A stretch of 64,000 nt of DNA. It comes from Halobacterium hubeiense. GTDB taxonomy: Archaea > Halobacteriota > Halobacteria > Halobacteriales > Halobacteriaceae. The position numbers and the translations under genes were made by a program. This document shows, one piece after another, positions 25,462 through 36,122 of this stretch. The stretch's first letter is position 1, and the number at the start of each line of letters is the position of its first letter. The stretch spans positions 1,674,001 through 1,738,000 of the forward strand of contig NZ_LN831302.1 in assembly GCF_001488575.1 (NCBI RefSeq). Direction: 5' to 3'. The notes beneath the pieces are model-generated. The model saw only the letters and a program-made list of their open reading frames with translations, ran no database searches and had not been told where the DNA came from.

Positions 25462-25486
25462 CGTGACCGACTGGAAGGAGGTCACG
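25462..25486. terminator. Hairpin directly after the HD gene
   Basis: CGTGACC (25462-25468) pairs perfectly with GGTCACG (25480-25486) immediately after the stop codon. There is no following T tract, so a terminator role is only suggested by position. Confidence 0.3.
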
Positions 25487-25578
25487 TTACGGCGAGCGCG
25501 GAGCGCGTGCTCGAACGCATTGAGAGCACGCCCACCGCGTCGAGTAACCTTGACGGTGCCGCGGGCGCACCTCCCGGT

Positions 25579-26610
25579 ATGGAACTCTCCGGAACCGTCC
25601 TCTGGGGCGAGGAGTACGAGCCCGTGGAGGGCACGCTCGTCGTCGAGGACGGCGAGGTCGTCCGACTGGACGAGGAACTGACCGACTCCGAGGACGTCGT
25701 GTTGCCGGCGTTCGTGAACGCGCACACCCACCTCGGGGACTCCATCGCGAAGGAGGCGGGCCGCGGGCTCACGCTCGAAGAACTCGTCGCACCGCCGGAC
25801 GGCCTGAAACACCGATTGCTCCGCGAGGCGAGCCGCGAGGAGCTCGTCGAGGGGATGCGACGCAGCCTCCAGTTCATGCACCAGACGGGCACGACGCGCA
25901 CGCTGGAGTTCCGGGAGGGCGGCGTCGAGGGCGTGCACGCGCTCCGCGAGGCCGCCGAGGGCACGGGCGTAGACCCGTTCATCTTCGGGCGGGAGACGAC
26001 GGACGTGCTCGGCGTCGCGGACGGGTTCGGCGCGAGCGGCGCGGCCGACGGCGAGTTCGGCAAGGAGCGCAACGCCGCCCGTGACGCCGGGAAGCCGTTC
26101 GCCATCCACGCCGGCGAGGTGGACTCGCGGGACATCAACCCCGCCATCGACCTCGACCCGGACTTGCTCGTGCACATGGTCCACGCCGAGGGCCTGCACC
26201 TCGACCGCGTCGAGGACAACGGGATTCCGGTCGCGGTGTGTCCGCGGTCGAACCTCGTGACGGACGTCGGGACGCCGCCGGTCAGCGAGCTGTTAGACCG
26301 CACGACGGTCGCGCTCGGCACGGACAACGTGATGACGAACAGCCCGTCGATGTTCCGCGAGATGGCGTTCGCGTCGAAGCTCTTCGACGTCTCCGCGCCC
26401 GAGGTGCTGCGGATGGCGACCCGCGCGGGCGCCGAGATTCTGGGCGAGGACCACGGCGTCCTCGAAGCCGGCCGCGAAGCCCGCGTGCTCGTGCTCGACG
26501 GCGATTCGGACAACCTGACTGGCGTCCGCGACCCCGTGCGCGCGGTCGTGCGCCGCGCCGGCGCCAGCGACGTGAAGCGGGTCGTCACGCCCGAGTCGCT
26601 GGCGGAGTAG
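25579..26610 (+). CDS. Amidohydrolase (TrzN / cytosine-deaminase superfamily)
   Basis: The 343-residue protein shows the metal-dependent hydrolase pattern: HTHLGD near residue 50, HAGEVD (about 175), HMVHAEGLHLD with a further His (about 200), and GTDNVMTNSP with the catalytic Asp (about 252). It should remove an amino or chlorine group from a ring or hydrolyse an amide; the substrate is not evident. The start MELSGTVLWG gives the usual N-terminal beta sandwich. Confidence 0.88.
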   Translation: MELSGTVLWGEEYEPVEGTLVVEDGEVVRLDEELTDSEDVVLPAFVNAHTHLGDSIAKEAGRGLTLEELVAPPDGLKHRLLREASREELVEGMRRSLQFMHQTGTTRTLEFREGGVEGVHALREAAEGTGVDPFIFGRETTDVLGVADGFGASGAADGEFGKERNAARDAGKPFAIHAGEVDSRDINPAIDLDPDLLVHMVHAEGLHLDRVEDNGIPVAVCPRSNLVTDVGTPPVSELLDRTTVALGTDNVMTNSPSMFREMAFASKLFDVSAPEVLRMATRAGAEILGEDHGVLEAGREARVLVLDGDSDNLTGVRDPVRAVVRRAGASDVKRVVTPESLAE

Positions 26611-26668
26611 CCGCCGACCGGGAATCCGCCCCGAAAGTTAAGCCGCTCCCCGACAATCGGTCACACAC

Positions 26669-27109
26669 ATGGGCCGCTACGAGCGCATCCTCGTGCCGAC
26701 CGACGGCAGCGAGGAGACACGGGAGGCGGTCGAACACGCCATCGACCTCGCCGCCGAACACGACGCGACCGTCCACGCGCTGTACGTCGTCAACTCCGCG
26801 AGCTTCTCCGGGCTCCCGATGGAGTCCTCGTGGGAGAGCGTCGCCGCGATGATGAACGAGGAGGGCGCCGCCGCGCTCGACGACGTCGAGGCGCTGGCGG
26901 ACGACCGCGGCGTCCCCGTCGAGCGCGCGCTCGTCGACGGCAACCCCAGCCGGGAGATTGTCCGGTACGCCGAGGACTGTGACCTCGTCGTGATGGGCAC
27001 GCACGGCCGCGGCGGCATCGACCGGCTGCTGCTCGGGAGCGTCGCGGAGAAAGTCGTCCGGTCGTCGTCGGTGCCGGTGTTGACGGTGCGCGTCGACGAC
27101 GAGAGCTAG
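26669..27109 (+). CDS. Universal stress protein (UspA family)
   Basis: The 146-residue protein has the family start YERILVPTDGSEETREAVEHA, split here after DGSEE, and the ATP-binding VVMGTHGRGGIDRLLLGSVA (about 110-130) with VPVLTVRVD at the end. The GxxGxx9G(S) motif indicates an ATP-binding type. A TATA-like AAAGTTAAG at about 26634 lies roughly 28-35 bases before the ATG, matching a leaderless mRNA. Its stop overlaps that of birA. Confidence 0.95.
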   Translation: MGRYERILVPTDGSEETREAVEHAIDLAAEHDATVHALYVVNSASFSGLPMESSWESVAAMMNEEGAAALDDVEALADDRGVPVERALVDGNPSREIVRYAEDCDLVVMGTHGRGGIDRLLLGSVAEKVVRSSSVPVLTVRVDDES

Positions 27110-28056
27110 GCGCCGTCCGCCGGCCGGAGGTGCTGGCAGTCCCCCGCGTGGACGACCGTTCTGCCGTCTTCCGTTTCCACGACGAGCGCGCCGTGCTCGG
27201 TGACGTCCACGGCGTCGCCGACCACGTCCCCGTCGGCGGTTTCGACGCGGACGCGCTGTCCGAGCGTCGCGGCGCGGTCCCGCCACGCGTCGAGCACGGC
27301 GTCGGGGTCTTCGCGGAGTTCGTGGAACCGTTCGAGGAACCGCTGGACGAACGCGCGGCGCTCGACGTCCCCCGCTTCCGCGCGCACGCTCGTCGCGTCC
27401 CCGGCCAGTTCCTCGGGCTCGACGTTGGCGTTCACGCCGACCCCGACGACCACCCACGAGACCCGGCTCGCCTCGCCCTCCATCTCCGTGAGCACGCCCG
27501 CGAGCTTGTCGCCGCCACGCTCGGCCCCCTCGCGGGGGACGATGCAGTCGTTGGGCCACTTGATGGCGGCGTCCACGCCGGCCTCCCGAGCGGCGTCGGT
27601 GACTGCTACTGCGGCCGCGAGCGTCACCAGCGGGACGCGCGCCGGCGGGACGTCCGGCCGCAACACGAGGCTCATCCAGACGCCGCCGGACGGCGACGAC
27701 CACTCGCGGCCGCGCCGCCCGCGCCCGCCGGTCTGACGGTCCGCGAGCACCACCACGTCACTGGCACCGTCGGCGGCGAGTTCCCGCGCGCGGTCGTTCG
27801 TGCTCGGGAGCGCGTCGTGGTACTCTACGTCGAACGGCGCGTCCAGCCCGAAATCGACGGCTTCGGCGCCGTACTCGGGAACCCCCGCGAGCGCGTACCC
27901 GTCGCTCGTGCTCTCGACGGCGAACCCGGCCTCGCGGAGCGCTTCGACGTGCTTCCAGACCGCGGTCCGCGAGATGCCGAGGTCGTCGGCGAGCGCGGGA
28001 CCGGCCACGGGCCCGTCGGCGAGCGCGTCCAAGACCGCGCGGCGCGTCTCGTTCAT
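27106..28056 (-). CDS. birA: Biotin-protein ligase / biotin operon regulator
   Basis: The 316-residue protein has an N-terminal winged helix (VAGPALADDLGISRTAVWKHV, split after LADDLG, residues 15-40) and a catalytic domain with [18 protein letters not shown] (about 118), KWPNDCIV (about 175) and a C-terminal SH3-like part. It makes biotinyl-AMP and attaches biotin to acceptor lysine. The acceptor is probably PccA about 4 kb away, whose C-terminus carries the EAMKM motif. The DNA-binding domain suggests it also represses biotin genes. Confidence 0.95.
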   Translation of the reverse strand: MNETRRAVLDALADGPVAGPALADDLGISRTAVWKHVEALREAGFAVESTSDGYALAGVPEYGAEAVDFGLDAPFDVEYHDALPSTNDRARELAADGASDVVVLADRQTGGRGRRGREWSSPSGGVWMSLVLRPDVPPARVPLVTLAAAVAVTDAAREAGVDAAIKWPNDCIVPREGAERGGDKLAGVLTEMEGEASRVSWVVVGVGVNANVEPEELAGDATSVRAEAGDVERRAFVQRFLERFHELREDPDAVLDAWRDRAATLGQRVRVETADGDVVGDAVDVTEHGALVVETEDGRTVVHAGDCQHLRPADGA

Positions 28057-28159
28057 CGCTGGGAGCTACCCGCTACGCCAGCAAAAGTCCCCGCTTTCGC
28101 GGGAAAGGCTGAAGAACCGCGCCGCCGAACCCCGAGACGAGCGGTTCGGGCCGGTTCTG

Positions 28160-28257
28160 TCCCCCGAACTACTTTCATACGAGTAATTTCGATATATTTT
28201 ATCTCGGGTATCTTCAAATAGATTGAATATCCCGGCGGGATATGGTGTGGGTAGACG
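28160..28257 (+). promoter_or_regulatory. AT-rich promoter with palindromes before the 44-residue membrane protein
   Basis: TATATTTTAT (about 28192-28201) is a strong TATA candidate. Two dyads follow: TTCAA-ATAGA-TTGAA (28213-28227) and ATATCCC-GGC-GGGATAT (28227-28243). The second is a perfect 17-base palindrome ending 14 bases before the ATG, suitable as an operator. The rest of 28057-28160 shows nothing. Confidence 0.5.
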
Positions 28258-28392
28258 ATGTCAGACAGCAAGTTCACGCAGTTCCTCGAGGACAACCCCC
28301 GGATGATCGGCGTGCTGTTCAGCCTGATGGTGTTCCTGTCGAGTACAGGTGCCGCGGCAGCGAGTCTCGGCACCACGACGAGTGGCCCCTAA
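28258..28392 (+). CDS. 44-residue membrane peptide (NPRMIGVLF type)
   Basis: The product starts MSDSKFTQFLEDNPRMIGV and has one hydrophobic helix (about residues 16-38), ending in GTTTSGP. Small haloarchaeal proteins sharing the xLxENPRMIGVLF pattern are widespread and of unknown function. Its own strong AT-rich promoter with palindromes suggests tight control. The stop overlaps the stop of the convergent CHAT-like gene, so the two transcripts are antisense at their ends. Confidence 0.75.
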   Translation: MSDSKFTQFLEDNPRMIGVLFSLMVFLSSTGAAAASLGTTTSGP

Positions 28393-30470
28393 CTAAGTTC
28401 GTTCTGCAGTAGTTCGTCACTCCACGTGAGTCCGCCGTCGTACAGCACCGGCGCCACACCGCGGTTGAAGAACTCGCGCAGGTCGCTCACTGTCACCTCG
28501 AAGGTGTCGATAATACCGGAGTTCAGGTACTGACTAGTGTTTTCTTTGATGTGAGGTTGATACATCGAGCCGATGGACGACCGTGGCGTCGGATACCCCC
28601 GTATCGTGAGTTTGTAGCCGCCGGTGGTCTCCGTGAGTTCGGTCGCGACCGGCGTCCCGTTCTTGCTCTGGACTAACTGGAGCGTGCCGTCGCCGATAGT
28701 GATGTACTTGTTTCCGAACAGCGTCACGTGGCGCGCGACCGACAGCCCCGCCTGCAGCGTGAAGCCGTTGTTCAGCAGTCGGGCGAGCGCGCGACCGATG
28801 CGGACTGCGGGGTCGTTGCTGATGTTCGCGAGCGTGACGATGCCGCCGTAGCTCCCGCGCTCGACGAGCGCGTCCCCCTGCTCGTAGGACTTGCAGGCGT
28901 TCAACAGGAACGCGTCGACGTTGACCTCCTCCAGCGTCCGCGCGTCGAACATCCCGTCCGCGCACTGGAAGCCGCGCTCGTCGACGTGGCCGATGTAGTG
29001 CAGGAAGTCGGTGTCCTTGCGCAGGACGTCGGCGAGCTCGTCGCCGGTGAGGTCGTAGTGGACCGCGATGTCGAACTCGAAGACGTCCCGCGTCCCGTAG
29101 AACTGTTCGACGATGTCCTCCTCGCTCATCTCGTCCTCGTTGCAGACGATGTCGATGCTGATGGAGTCCTGGTCGCGGGCGGGCCGGTCGAGCCGCCGGA
29201 GGTACGACTCCACGCGGGTCTTGCTCGCGCCCAGCGGGAACCCCTCCGCAATCCACGCGTGCTCGATGGCGTCCGTCTCGTCGGGCTTGACGACGTTCGA
29301 CCAGTCGGCGGCCGCCTCCTCGCCGGCGGTGCTGCGGACGGTCGCGCCGTCGGTCCGGTAGAACTCCGTCAGCGCCTCGGGCTCGTCGTGGACGTCGGGG
29401 TCCTCGTCGTCCTCGGGAATCCTGACCGTCGCGAGCTCGTTCGCGACGAACGGAATCGCCTCGACGTGGTCGGGGTCGGGTTCGATGTCCGCGGTGAGCT
29501 TCCACTGCGGGAGGTGTGGCGCGGTGACCTCGTAGGAGACGTCGAGGTACGCGCGCAGGCGTTCGGCCGGCGTCGCGTCGTAGACGGCCGCCGAGTCGAA
29601 CGGGAGGTCGGGCTCGACGACGTTCCGCTCGTGGAGGTTCACCGGGTAGAACCCCTCCGTGCGGGTGACACAATCGAGGAAGAAGACGTGCTTGAGCAGG
29701 TTCGACACCTCCGCTTCGAAGCCGCGGTCGGTGTCGAGGTCGTAGCGCTCGCCCGCGACGTCGAGTACGCGGTCGTCGCCGGGGACGACGTCCGCGCCGA
29801 GGTAGTACGCCAGCGAACTCACGCGGAAGAGGTCGCCGTAGTCGCGGGGAATCTCGATGGCGACGTCGGTCTCGGGGCGCTCGAAGGCGTCCGGCGCGTC
29901 GAAGCCGTCGGCGCGCTCGATGAGCGGCGGGTGGCCGCGCAGGGACGGGAACGACCGCTCCGGGGACGTCGTCTTCAGCGCGGAGCCACTGAGCGCGACG
30001 GCGCGCATCGCGTCCTCGACGTCGTCGCCGATGGTGATGGTGCCGGCGGGGGACTCGTGGAGCGACCGGACGCCGAGCAACAGCGGCGTCTCGCCGGCGA
30101 ACTCCACCTGCGTCGCGTTCTCCGAGCGGCGAACCGTCAGCCCGCTCTCCGCCACAATCTGGAGTTTCATCGGGCCGAGCGGCAGGTCCAGCGAGTACCA
30201 CCCGCTGGCGTGCTCGGTGTGTTGCTGGTTGACGGACTCGCCGACCATCGTCCCGTCGTCGTCCCACAGGAAGACGTTCACGAGCCGCGGAATCTCCAGT
30301 CTCCCGGCCTCGATGGCGACGGCGCTGTCCACCGGGAGGACGAACTGGTCGGTGTCGGTCTCGACGGGGTCGACGACGCGGTCGGTGTACAGTTCGAACT
30401 GCGCGTTCTCGATGGGGGCGCGCACGAGGACGCCGTCCGGGTCGACCAGCGGCTCGAACTCCGGCCTCAT
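28389..30470 (-). CDS. CHAT/caspase-like protease domain protein
   Basis: The 693-residue protein has a beta-rich N-terminal half (about 1-170), a mixed middle (about 170-430) and a C-terminal caspase-like segment. TDFLHYIGHVDERGF (about 487-500) offers the catalytic His and VDAFLLNACKSYEQGDALV (about 520-540) the catalytic Cys, followed by RGSYGGIVTLANISND, the usual order HxxGH then (S/N)AC of CHAT proteases. No signal peptide. CHAT enzymes cut specific partners, often in defence or cell-death circuits; none is proven here. The fold call rests on motifs and should be checked by structure prediction. Confidence 0.6.
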   Translation of the reverse strand: MRPEFEPLVDPDGVLVRAPIENAQFELYTDRVVDPVETDTDQFVLPVDSAVAIEAGRLEIPRLVNVFLWDDDGTMVGESVNQQHTEHASGWYSLDLPLGPMKLQIVAESGLTVRRSENATQVEFAGETPLLLGVRSLHESPAGTITIGDDVEDAMRAVALSGSALKTTSPERSFPSLRGHPPLIERADGFDAPDAFERPETDVAIEIPRDYGDLFRVSSLAYYLGADVVPGDDRVLDVAGERYDLDTDRGFEAEVSNLLKHVFFLDCVTRTEGFYPVNLHERNVVEPDLPFDSAAVYDATPAERLRAYLDVSYEVTAPHLPQWKLTADIEPDPDHVEAIPFVANELATVRIPEDDEDPDVHDEPEALTEFYRTDGATVRSTAGEEAAADWSNVVKPDETDAIEHAWIAEGFPLGASKTRVESYLRRLDRPARDQDSISIDIVCNEDEMSEEDIVEQFYGTRDVFEFDIAVHYDLTGDELADVLRKDTDFLHYIGHVDERGFQCADGMFDARTLEEVNVDAFLLNACKSYEQGDALVERGSYGGIVTLANISNDPAVRIGRALARLLNNGFTLQAGLSVARHVTLFGNKYITIGDGTLQLVQSKNGTPVATELTETTGGYKLTIRGYPTPRSSIGSMYQPHIKENTSQYLNSGIIDTFEVTVSDLREFFNRGVAPVLYDGGLTWSDELLQNELS

Positions 30471-30748
30471 CGCTGCACCCGCGCGTCTCGTCGGTGAGTC
30501 GGCTCGCTGCTGGTGTCGCCACCCATGGTGCGTCGGTGCTCCAGCCTAGCGGGGCCGCTACGGTTACACTGCTCGGTGCCTCTCGGCCGCGGCGCGGCGT
30601 CGAGTGGCGGCGCGGCCCCGCGACAGCCAGCGCTGTAGACGGCTGACAGGTCAACGAGCGCCCACGGGTCGTCGCACGACGACGCCGCCACCCCCGGCAT
30701 TATGTCACAGAGGGATAGTACAGGTAATAAAAATTCGGGCGTCGGCGC
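30471..30748. other. Intergenic stretch upstream of the CHAT-like gene
   Basis: The right end (about 30722-30735) has a TATA-like run of A/T suited to leftward transcription. A minus-strand frame from 30700 into the CHAT start is Arg/Pro/Ala-rich and not convincing as protein. Nothing else seen. Confidence 0.35.
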
Positions 30749-32584
<1,836 letters not shown>

Positions 32585-32675
32585 TCTTGGGAGACCGTTC
32601 TGCGGACGCCCTACTCATACTGTCGGTTCGAATCCGGCCGACAAACGGTCGCACTTCGAGAACGAGCGTCGTCGC

Positions 32676-32933
32676 TCAGAACCGGTCGCTGCGGCCGGCC
32701 GCTGTCCACGGGTCCGTCGGCGCGCCGTCGGGAACGCGGTCCGCGCGCCCGTCCACGGCTTCGAGGCGGCCCGCGAACGTCCACTTCTCGTCGTCCCACG
32801 ATTCTTCGTCGCCTTCGGCGGCCGCGGCTTCGGCTTCGAGGCGCGCGAGGTGCGCGCTCACCGCGGCCGCGATGGCAGCGGCCTCCGCCTCGGTCGCGTC
32901 GTCGGGAACGGAGATGTCGTAGTCGGTGGCCAT
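32676..32933 (-). CDS. pccX: Small acyl-CoA carboxylase subunit (PccX type)
   Basis: The 85-residue acidic protein has a helical alanine-rich stretch ([21 protein letters not shown], here split by reading) then [15 protein letters not shown] and ends GRSDRF. A third small subunit of this kind was shown to be needed by the propionyl-CoA carboxylase of Haloferax mediterranei. Start ATG overlaps the pccB stop (ATGA). It probably stabilises the alpha/beta complex, like the epsilon subunit of actinobacterial carboxylases. Confidence 0.88.
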   Translation of the reverse strand: MATDYDISVPDDATEAEAAAIAAAVSAHLARLEAEAAAAEGDEESWDDEKWTFAGRLEAVDGRADRVPDGAPTDPWTAAGRSDRF

Positions 32934-34483
32934 CACAGCGGGATGTTGCCGTGTTTCTTGTCCGGCGAGTCCTCGCGCTTGCTCGCCAGCATCTCGAGGT
33001 CCTGAATCAGGCGCGGGCGCGTCTCCGTCGGTTCGATGACTGCGTCGAGGTAACCACGGTCCGCGGCCGTGTAGGGGTTCGCGAACTCCTCGCGGTACTC
33101 GTCGATGAGCTGGTCGCGGAGCTCGTCGGGGTTCTCGGCGTCTTCGAGCTCCTCCCGGTAGAGGACGTTCACCGCGCCCTTCGGCCCCATCACGGCGATT
33201 TCGGCGGTCGGCCACGCGTAGTTGACGTCCGCGCCGAGGTGCTTGGAGGCCATCACGTCGTAGGCGCCGCCGTAGGCCTTCCGCGTGATGACCGTCAGCA
33301 GGGGGACGCTGGCCTCCGAGTAGGCGTACAGCAGCTTCGCACCGTGGCGGATGATGCCGTTGTGCTCCTGGTCGGTCCCCGGCATGAACCCGGGGACGTC
33401 CACGAACGTGACGATGGGGACGTTGAACGAGTCACAGAACCGGACGAACCGGCTGGCCTTCTCGGAGGCCTCGATGTCGAGGGTGCCCGCGCTCACGCGG
33501 GGCTGGTTGGCGACCACGCCGACCGAGCGGCCGTCGAGGCGCGCGAACCCGACGACCATGTTCTTCGCGTAGTTCTCCTGCACCTCGAAGAAGGAGTTCT
33601 CGTCGACGACGCTGCCCACCACGTCGGTCATGTCGTAGGGCTTGCGGGGTTCGTCGGGGACGATGGTTTCGAGGGCGTCGTCGCGGCGCTCGGGGTCGTC
33701 GTAGGGTTCGACCCGGGGCGGGTCCTCGACGTTGTTCTGGGGGAGATAGGAGAGCAGGCGCTTGATCTGGTCGAGGGCTTCCTCCTCGCTGTCGCAGGCG
33801 AAGTGCGCAACGCCGGACTCGGAGGAGTGAGTGGTCGCGCCGCCCAGCTCCTCGAAGCCGACCTGTTCACCGGTGACCGTCTCGATGACGTCGGGGCCGG
33901 TGATGAACATGTGGCTGGTGTCTTTCACCATGAAGATGAAGTCCGTGATGGCGGGCGAGTAGACCGCGCCGCCCGCGCACGGCCCCATGATGGCCGAAAT
34001 CTGGGGAACCACACCCGAAGCCTTCTCGTTGCGCGTGAAGATTTCCGCGAACCCGCCGAGGGCGTCCACGCCCTCCTGGATGCGGGCGCCCGCGGAGTCG
34101 TTGAGCCCGATGACGGGCGCGCCGACCTCCACGGCCTTGTCCATGACCTTCGTGACCTTCTCGGCGAACACCTCGCCGAGACTGCCGCCGAAGACCGTGA
34201 AGTCGTGGGCGAACACGAAGACGGTGCGGCCGTTCACCTCGCCGTAGCCCGTGACCACGCCGTCCCCGGGGAGCTGTTTCTCCTCCATCCCGAAGTTGTG
34301 GCTGCGGTGGGTGCGCAGCTGGTCGAACTCGTTGAACGTGCCGTCGTCGAGGAAGTAGTCGATGCGCTCCCGGGCGGTCATCTTCCCCTTGTCGTGTTGG
34401 GACTCGATTCGGTCCTCGCCGCCGCCGAGGAGTGCGCGCTCGGTCTTCTCGCGCAGTTCCTCGATGCGCTCTTCCATCGTCAT
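32933..34483 (-). CDS. pccB: Acyl-CoA carboxylase carboxyltransferase subunit
   Basis: The 516-residue protein has the two-domain crotonase-like carboxyltransferase fold: [16 protein letters not shown] near the start, [14 protein letters not shown] (about 125) for acyl-Co[17 protein letters not shown], and in the second half [26 protein letters not shown] (split). It ends KKHGNIPL, the conserved tail. It moves carboxyl from biotin on PccA to propionyl- or acetyl-CoA. Two Met starts lie close together (34483 and 34477). Confidence 0.96.
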   Translation of the reverse strand: MTMEERIEELREKTERALLGGGEDRIESQHDKGKMTARERIDYFLDDGTFNEFDQLRTHRSHNFGMEEKQLPGDGVVTGYGEVNGRTVFVFAHDFTVFGGSLGEVFAEKVTKVMDKAVEVGAPVIGLNDSAGARIQEGVDALGGFAEIFTRNEKASGVVPQISAIMGPCAGGAVYSPAITDFIFMVKDTSHMFITGPDVIETVTGEQVGFEELGGATTHSSESGVAHFACDSEEEALDQIKRLLSYLPQNNVEDPPRVEPYDDPERRDDALETIVPDEPRKPYDMTDVVGSVVDENSFFEVQENYAKNMVVGFARLDGRSVGVVANQPRVSAGTLDIEASEKASRFVRFCDSFNVPIVTFVDVPGFMPGTDQEHNGIIRHGAKLLYAYSEASVPLLTVITRKAYGGAYDVMASKHLGADVNYAWPTAEIAVMGPKGAVNVLYREELEDAENPDELRDQLIDEYREEFANPYTAADRGYLDAVIEPTETRPRLIQDLEMLASKREDSPDKKHGNIPL

Positions 34484-34549
34484 CTGATTGTGACACCGTT
34501 CCCCCACCGGCGGCAAAAGGATTCCGAGACGGCCGCACGCGACGGTAGC

Positions 34550-35983
34550 TTACAGGACCGACCGGGAGCGGCGCAGCCCGAGGAACGACGCGACGGCGAC
34601 CGCGACGGTGACCGCGAGGAACACGCGAGTCTGGTCGAAGGTGACGCCGAGCAGCGACAGCGGGCCGACGGCGACGCCGAGCGCGCCCGCGAGCCCGGAG
34701 ACGAACGTGAAGATGAGGAACACGGGGATGACGACGCCGACGGCGTACAGCCACGGCGTCGCCACGGACTGCGCGAACGAGCCGGCGCCGCGACGGAGTT
34801 CCTCGACGGCGGCCGTGCCGAGCACCCAGCCCGCGAACAGCAGGAAGCCGACGAGCCCGCCGGTCAGCAGGAGGTCCACGAGCGGGCCGGCGACGACGCC
34901 GAAGACGCCGGCGTCGAGCGCGCAGACGCTGCCAGTAACGGCGAATACGCCGAGCAGACCGGCGACGGCGCGGCGCCGCGAGACGCCGTACTCGTCGACG
35001 AGGAACGACACCGGAATCTCCAGCATCGAGATCGAGGAGGAGAGCGCGGCCAGCAACACGACGCCGAAGAACACGACGCCGACGACCTCCCCGTAGGGAA
35101 GCGCGGCGAACGCGCCCGCGAGGCTGACGAACAGCGCGCCCGGGCCGCCGGCGCCCGCGCCGGACCCGAGCGCGAACAGGATGGGGAAGACGACGACGCC
35201 CGCGAGCACGCCGACGAGCGTGTTGAGCACGGCGATGGCGGTGCCGTCAGCGACCAGCGAGCGGTCCTCGCCGAGGTAGGAGGCGTACGTCAGCATCGTG
35301 CCGGCGCCAAGCGACAGCGTGAACAGCGCCTGCCCGGCGGCCTGCGGGAGGATGTCGAAGAAGTTCGCGCGCAGGAAGCCGACGTCCGGCGAGAGGAAGA
35401 ACGCGACGCCCTCGGCCGCGCCGTCGAGGGTGAGCCCCCACGCCGCGAGCGCGACGAGCAACGCGACGATGGCGGGCATCATCAGTTTCGTCGCCTTCTC
35501 GATGCCGCGGCGGACGCCGCGGAGGACGACGAGCGCGGTGACGCCGAGGAAGAGGAGGTGGAAGCCGACGGCGTCGAGCCCGTAGCTGACGGCGTCGAAG
35601 TGCGCGCCGGGGTTGGCGAAGTACGCGCCCGTGAAGCTCTCCGCGAAGTAGCGCAGAATCCACCCGCCGACGACGCTGTAGAAGGAGAGGAGGACCACGC
35701 CGGTGACGACGAAGACGTGGCCGAACGCCGACCAGTACTTCGAGTTCGAGAGGTCCGAGAGCGCGCCCACGGGGTTGCGTCGGGAGCGTCGCCCGATGAC
35801 GAACTCCGCGAGCAGGCCGGGGACGCCGACGAGCAACACGACGCCGAGGTAGACCAAGAGGAAGGCCGCACCGCCGTTCTCGCTTGTCATCCACGGGAAC
35901 CGCCAGAGGTTCCCGAGCCCCACGGCCGACCCGACGGCCGCGAGGATGAACCCGATTCGCGTCTGCCAGGACTCGCGTGTCAT
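34550..35983 (-). CDS. Sodium-dependent transporter (NSS/SNF family)
   Basis: The 477-residue protein starts MTRESWQTRIGFILAAVGSA and has about 11-12 membrane helices. The first helix motif GSAVGLGNLWRFPW is the NSS sodium and substrate site of LeuT-type carriers, and SLGAGTMLTYASYL in helix 6 is also typical. It imports an amino acid or related solute with sodium. Substrate unknown. The paralogue follows on the same strand, separated by 139 bases. Confidence 0.93.
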   Translation of the reverse strand: MTRESWQTRIGFILAAVGSAVGLGNLWRFPWMTSENGGAAFLLVYLGVVLLVGVPGLLAEFVIGRRSRRNPVGALSDLSNSKYWSAFGHVFVVTGVVLLSFYSVVGGWILRYFAESFTGAYFANPGAHFDAVSYGLDAVGFHLLFLGVTALVVLRGVRRGIEKATKLMMPAIVALLVALAAWGLTLDGAAEGVAFFLSPDVGFLRANFFDILPQAAGQALFTLSLGAGTMLTYASYLGEDRSLVADGTAIAVLNTLVGVLAGVVVFPILFALGSGAGAGGPGALFVSLAGAFAALPYGEVVGVVFFGVVLLAALSSSISMLEIPVSFLVDEYGVSRRRAVAGLLGVFAVTGSVCALDAGVFGVVAGPLVDLLLTGGLVGFLLFAGWVLGTAAVEELRRGAGSFAQSVATPWLYAVGVVIPVFLIFTFVSGLAGALGVAVGPLSLLGVTFDQTRVFLAVTVAVAVASFLGLRRSRSVL

Positions 35984-36122
35984 TGTCACGGCGTAGCAAC
36001 CCCCCGCATTTGAGGGTTGCGACTGACGAACCGTCAAACCGCAGAAAGCACGGCGGAACGACGCTAAAAGACCGTTATAGAACTATGGGTCGGCGCCAAA
36101 ATCGCGGCGCCGGTGACGGTTC

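Noticed and set aside
30467-30700. 77-codon minus-strand frame before the CHAT-like gene
   Set aside because: Pro/Arg/Ala-rich, few acidic residues, and overlaps the CHAT start; more likely leader or noise.
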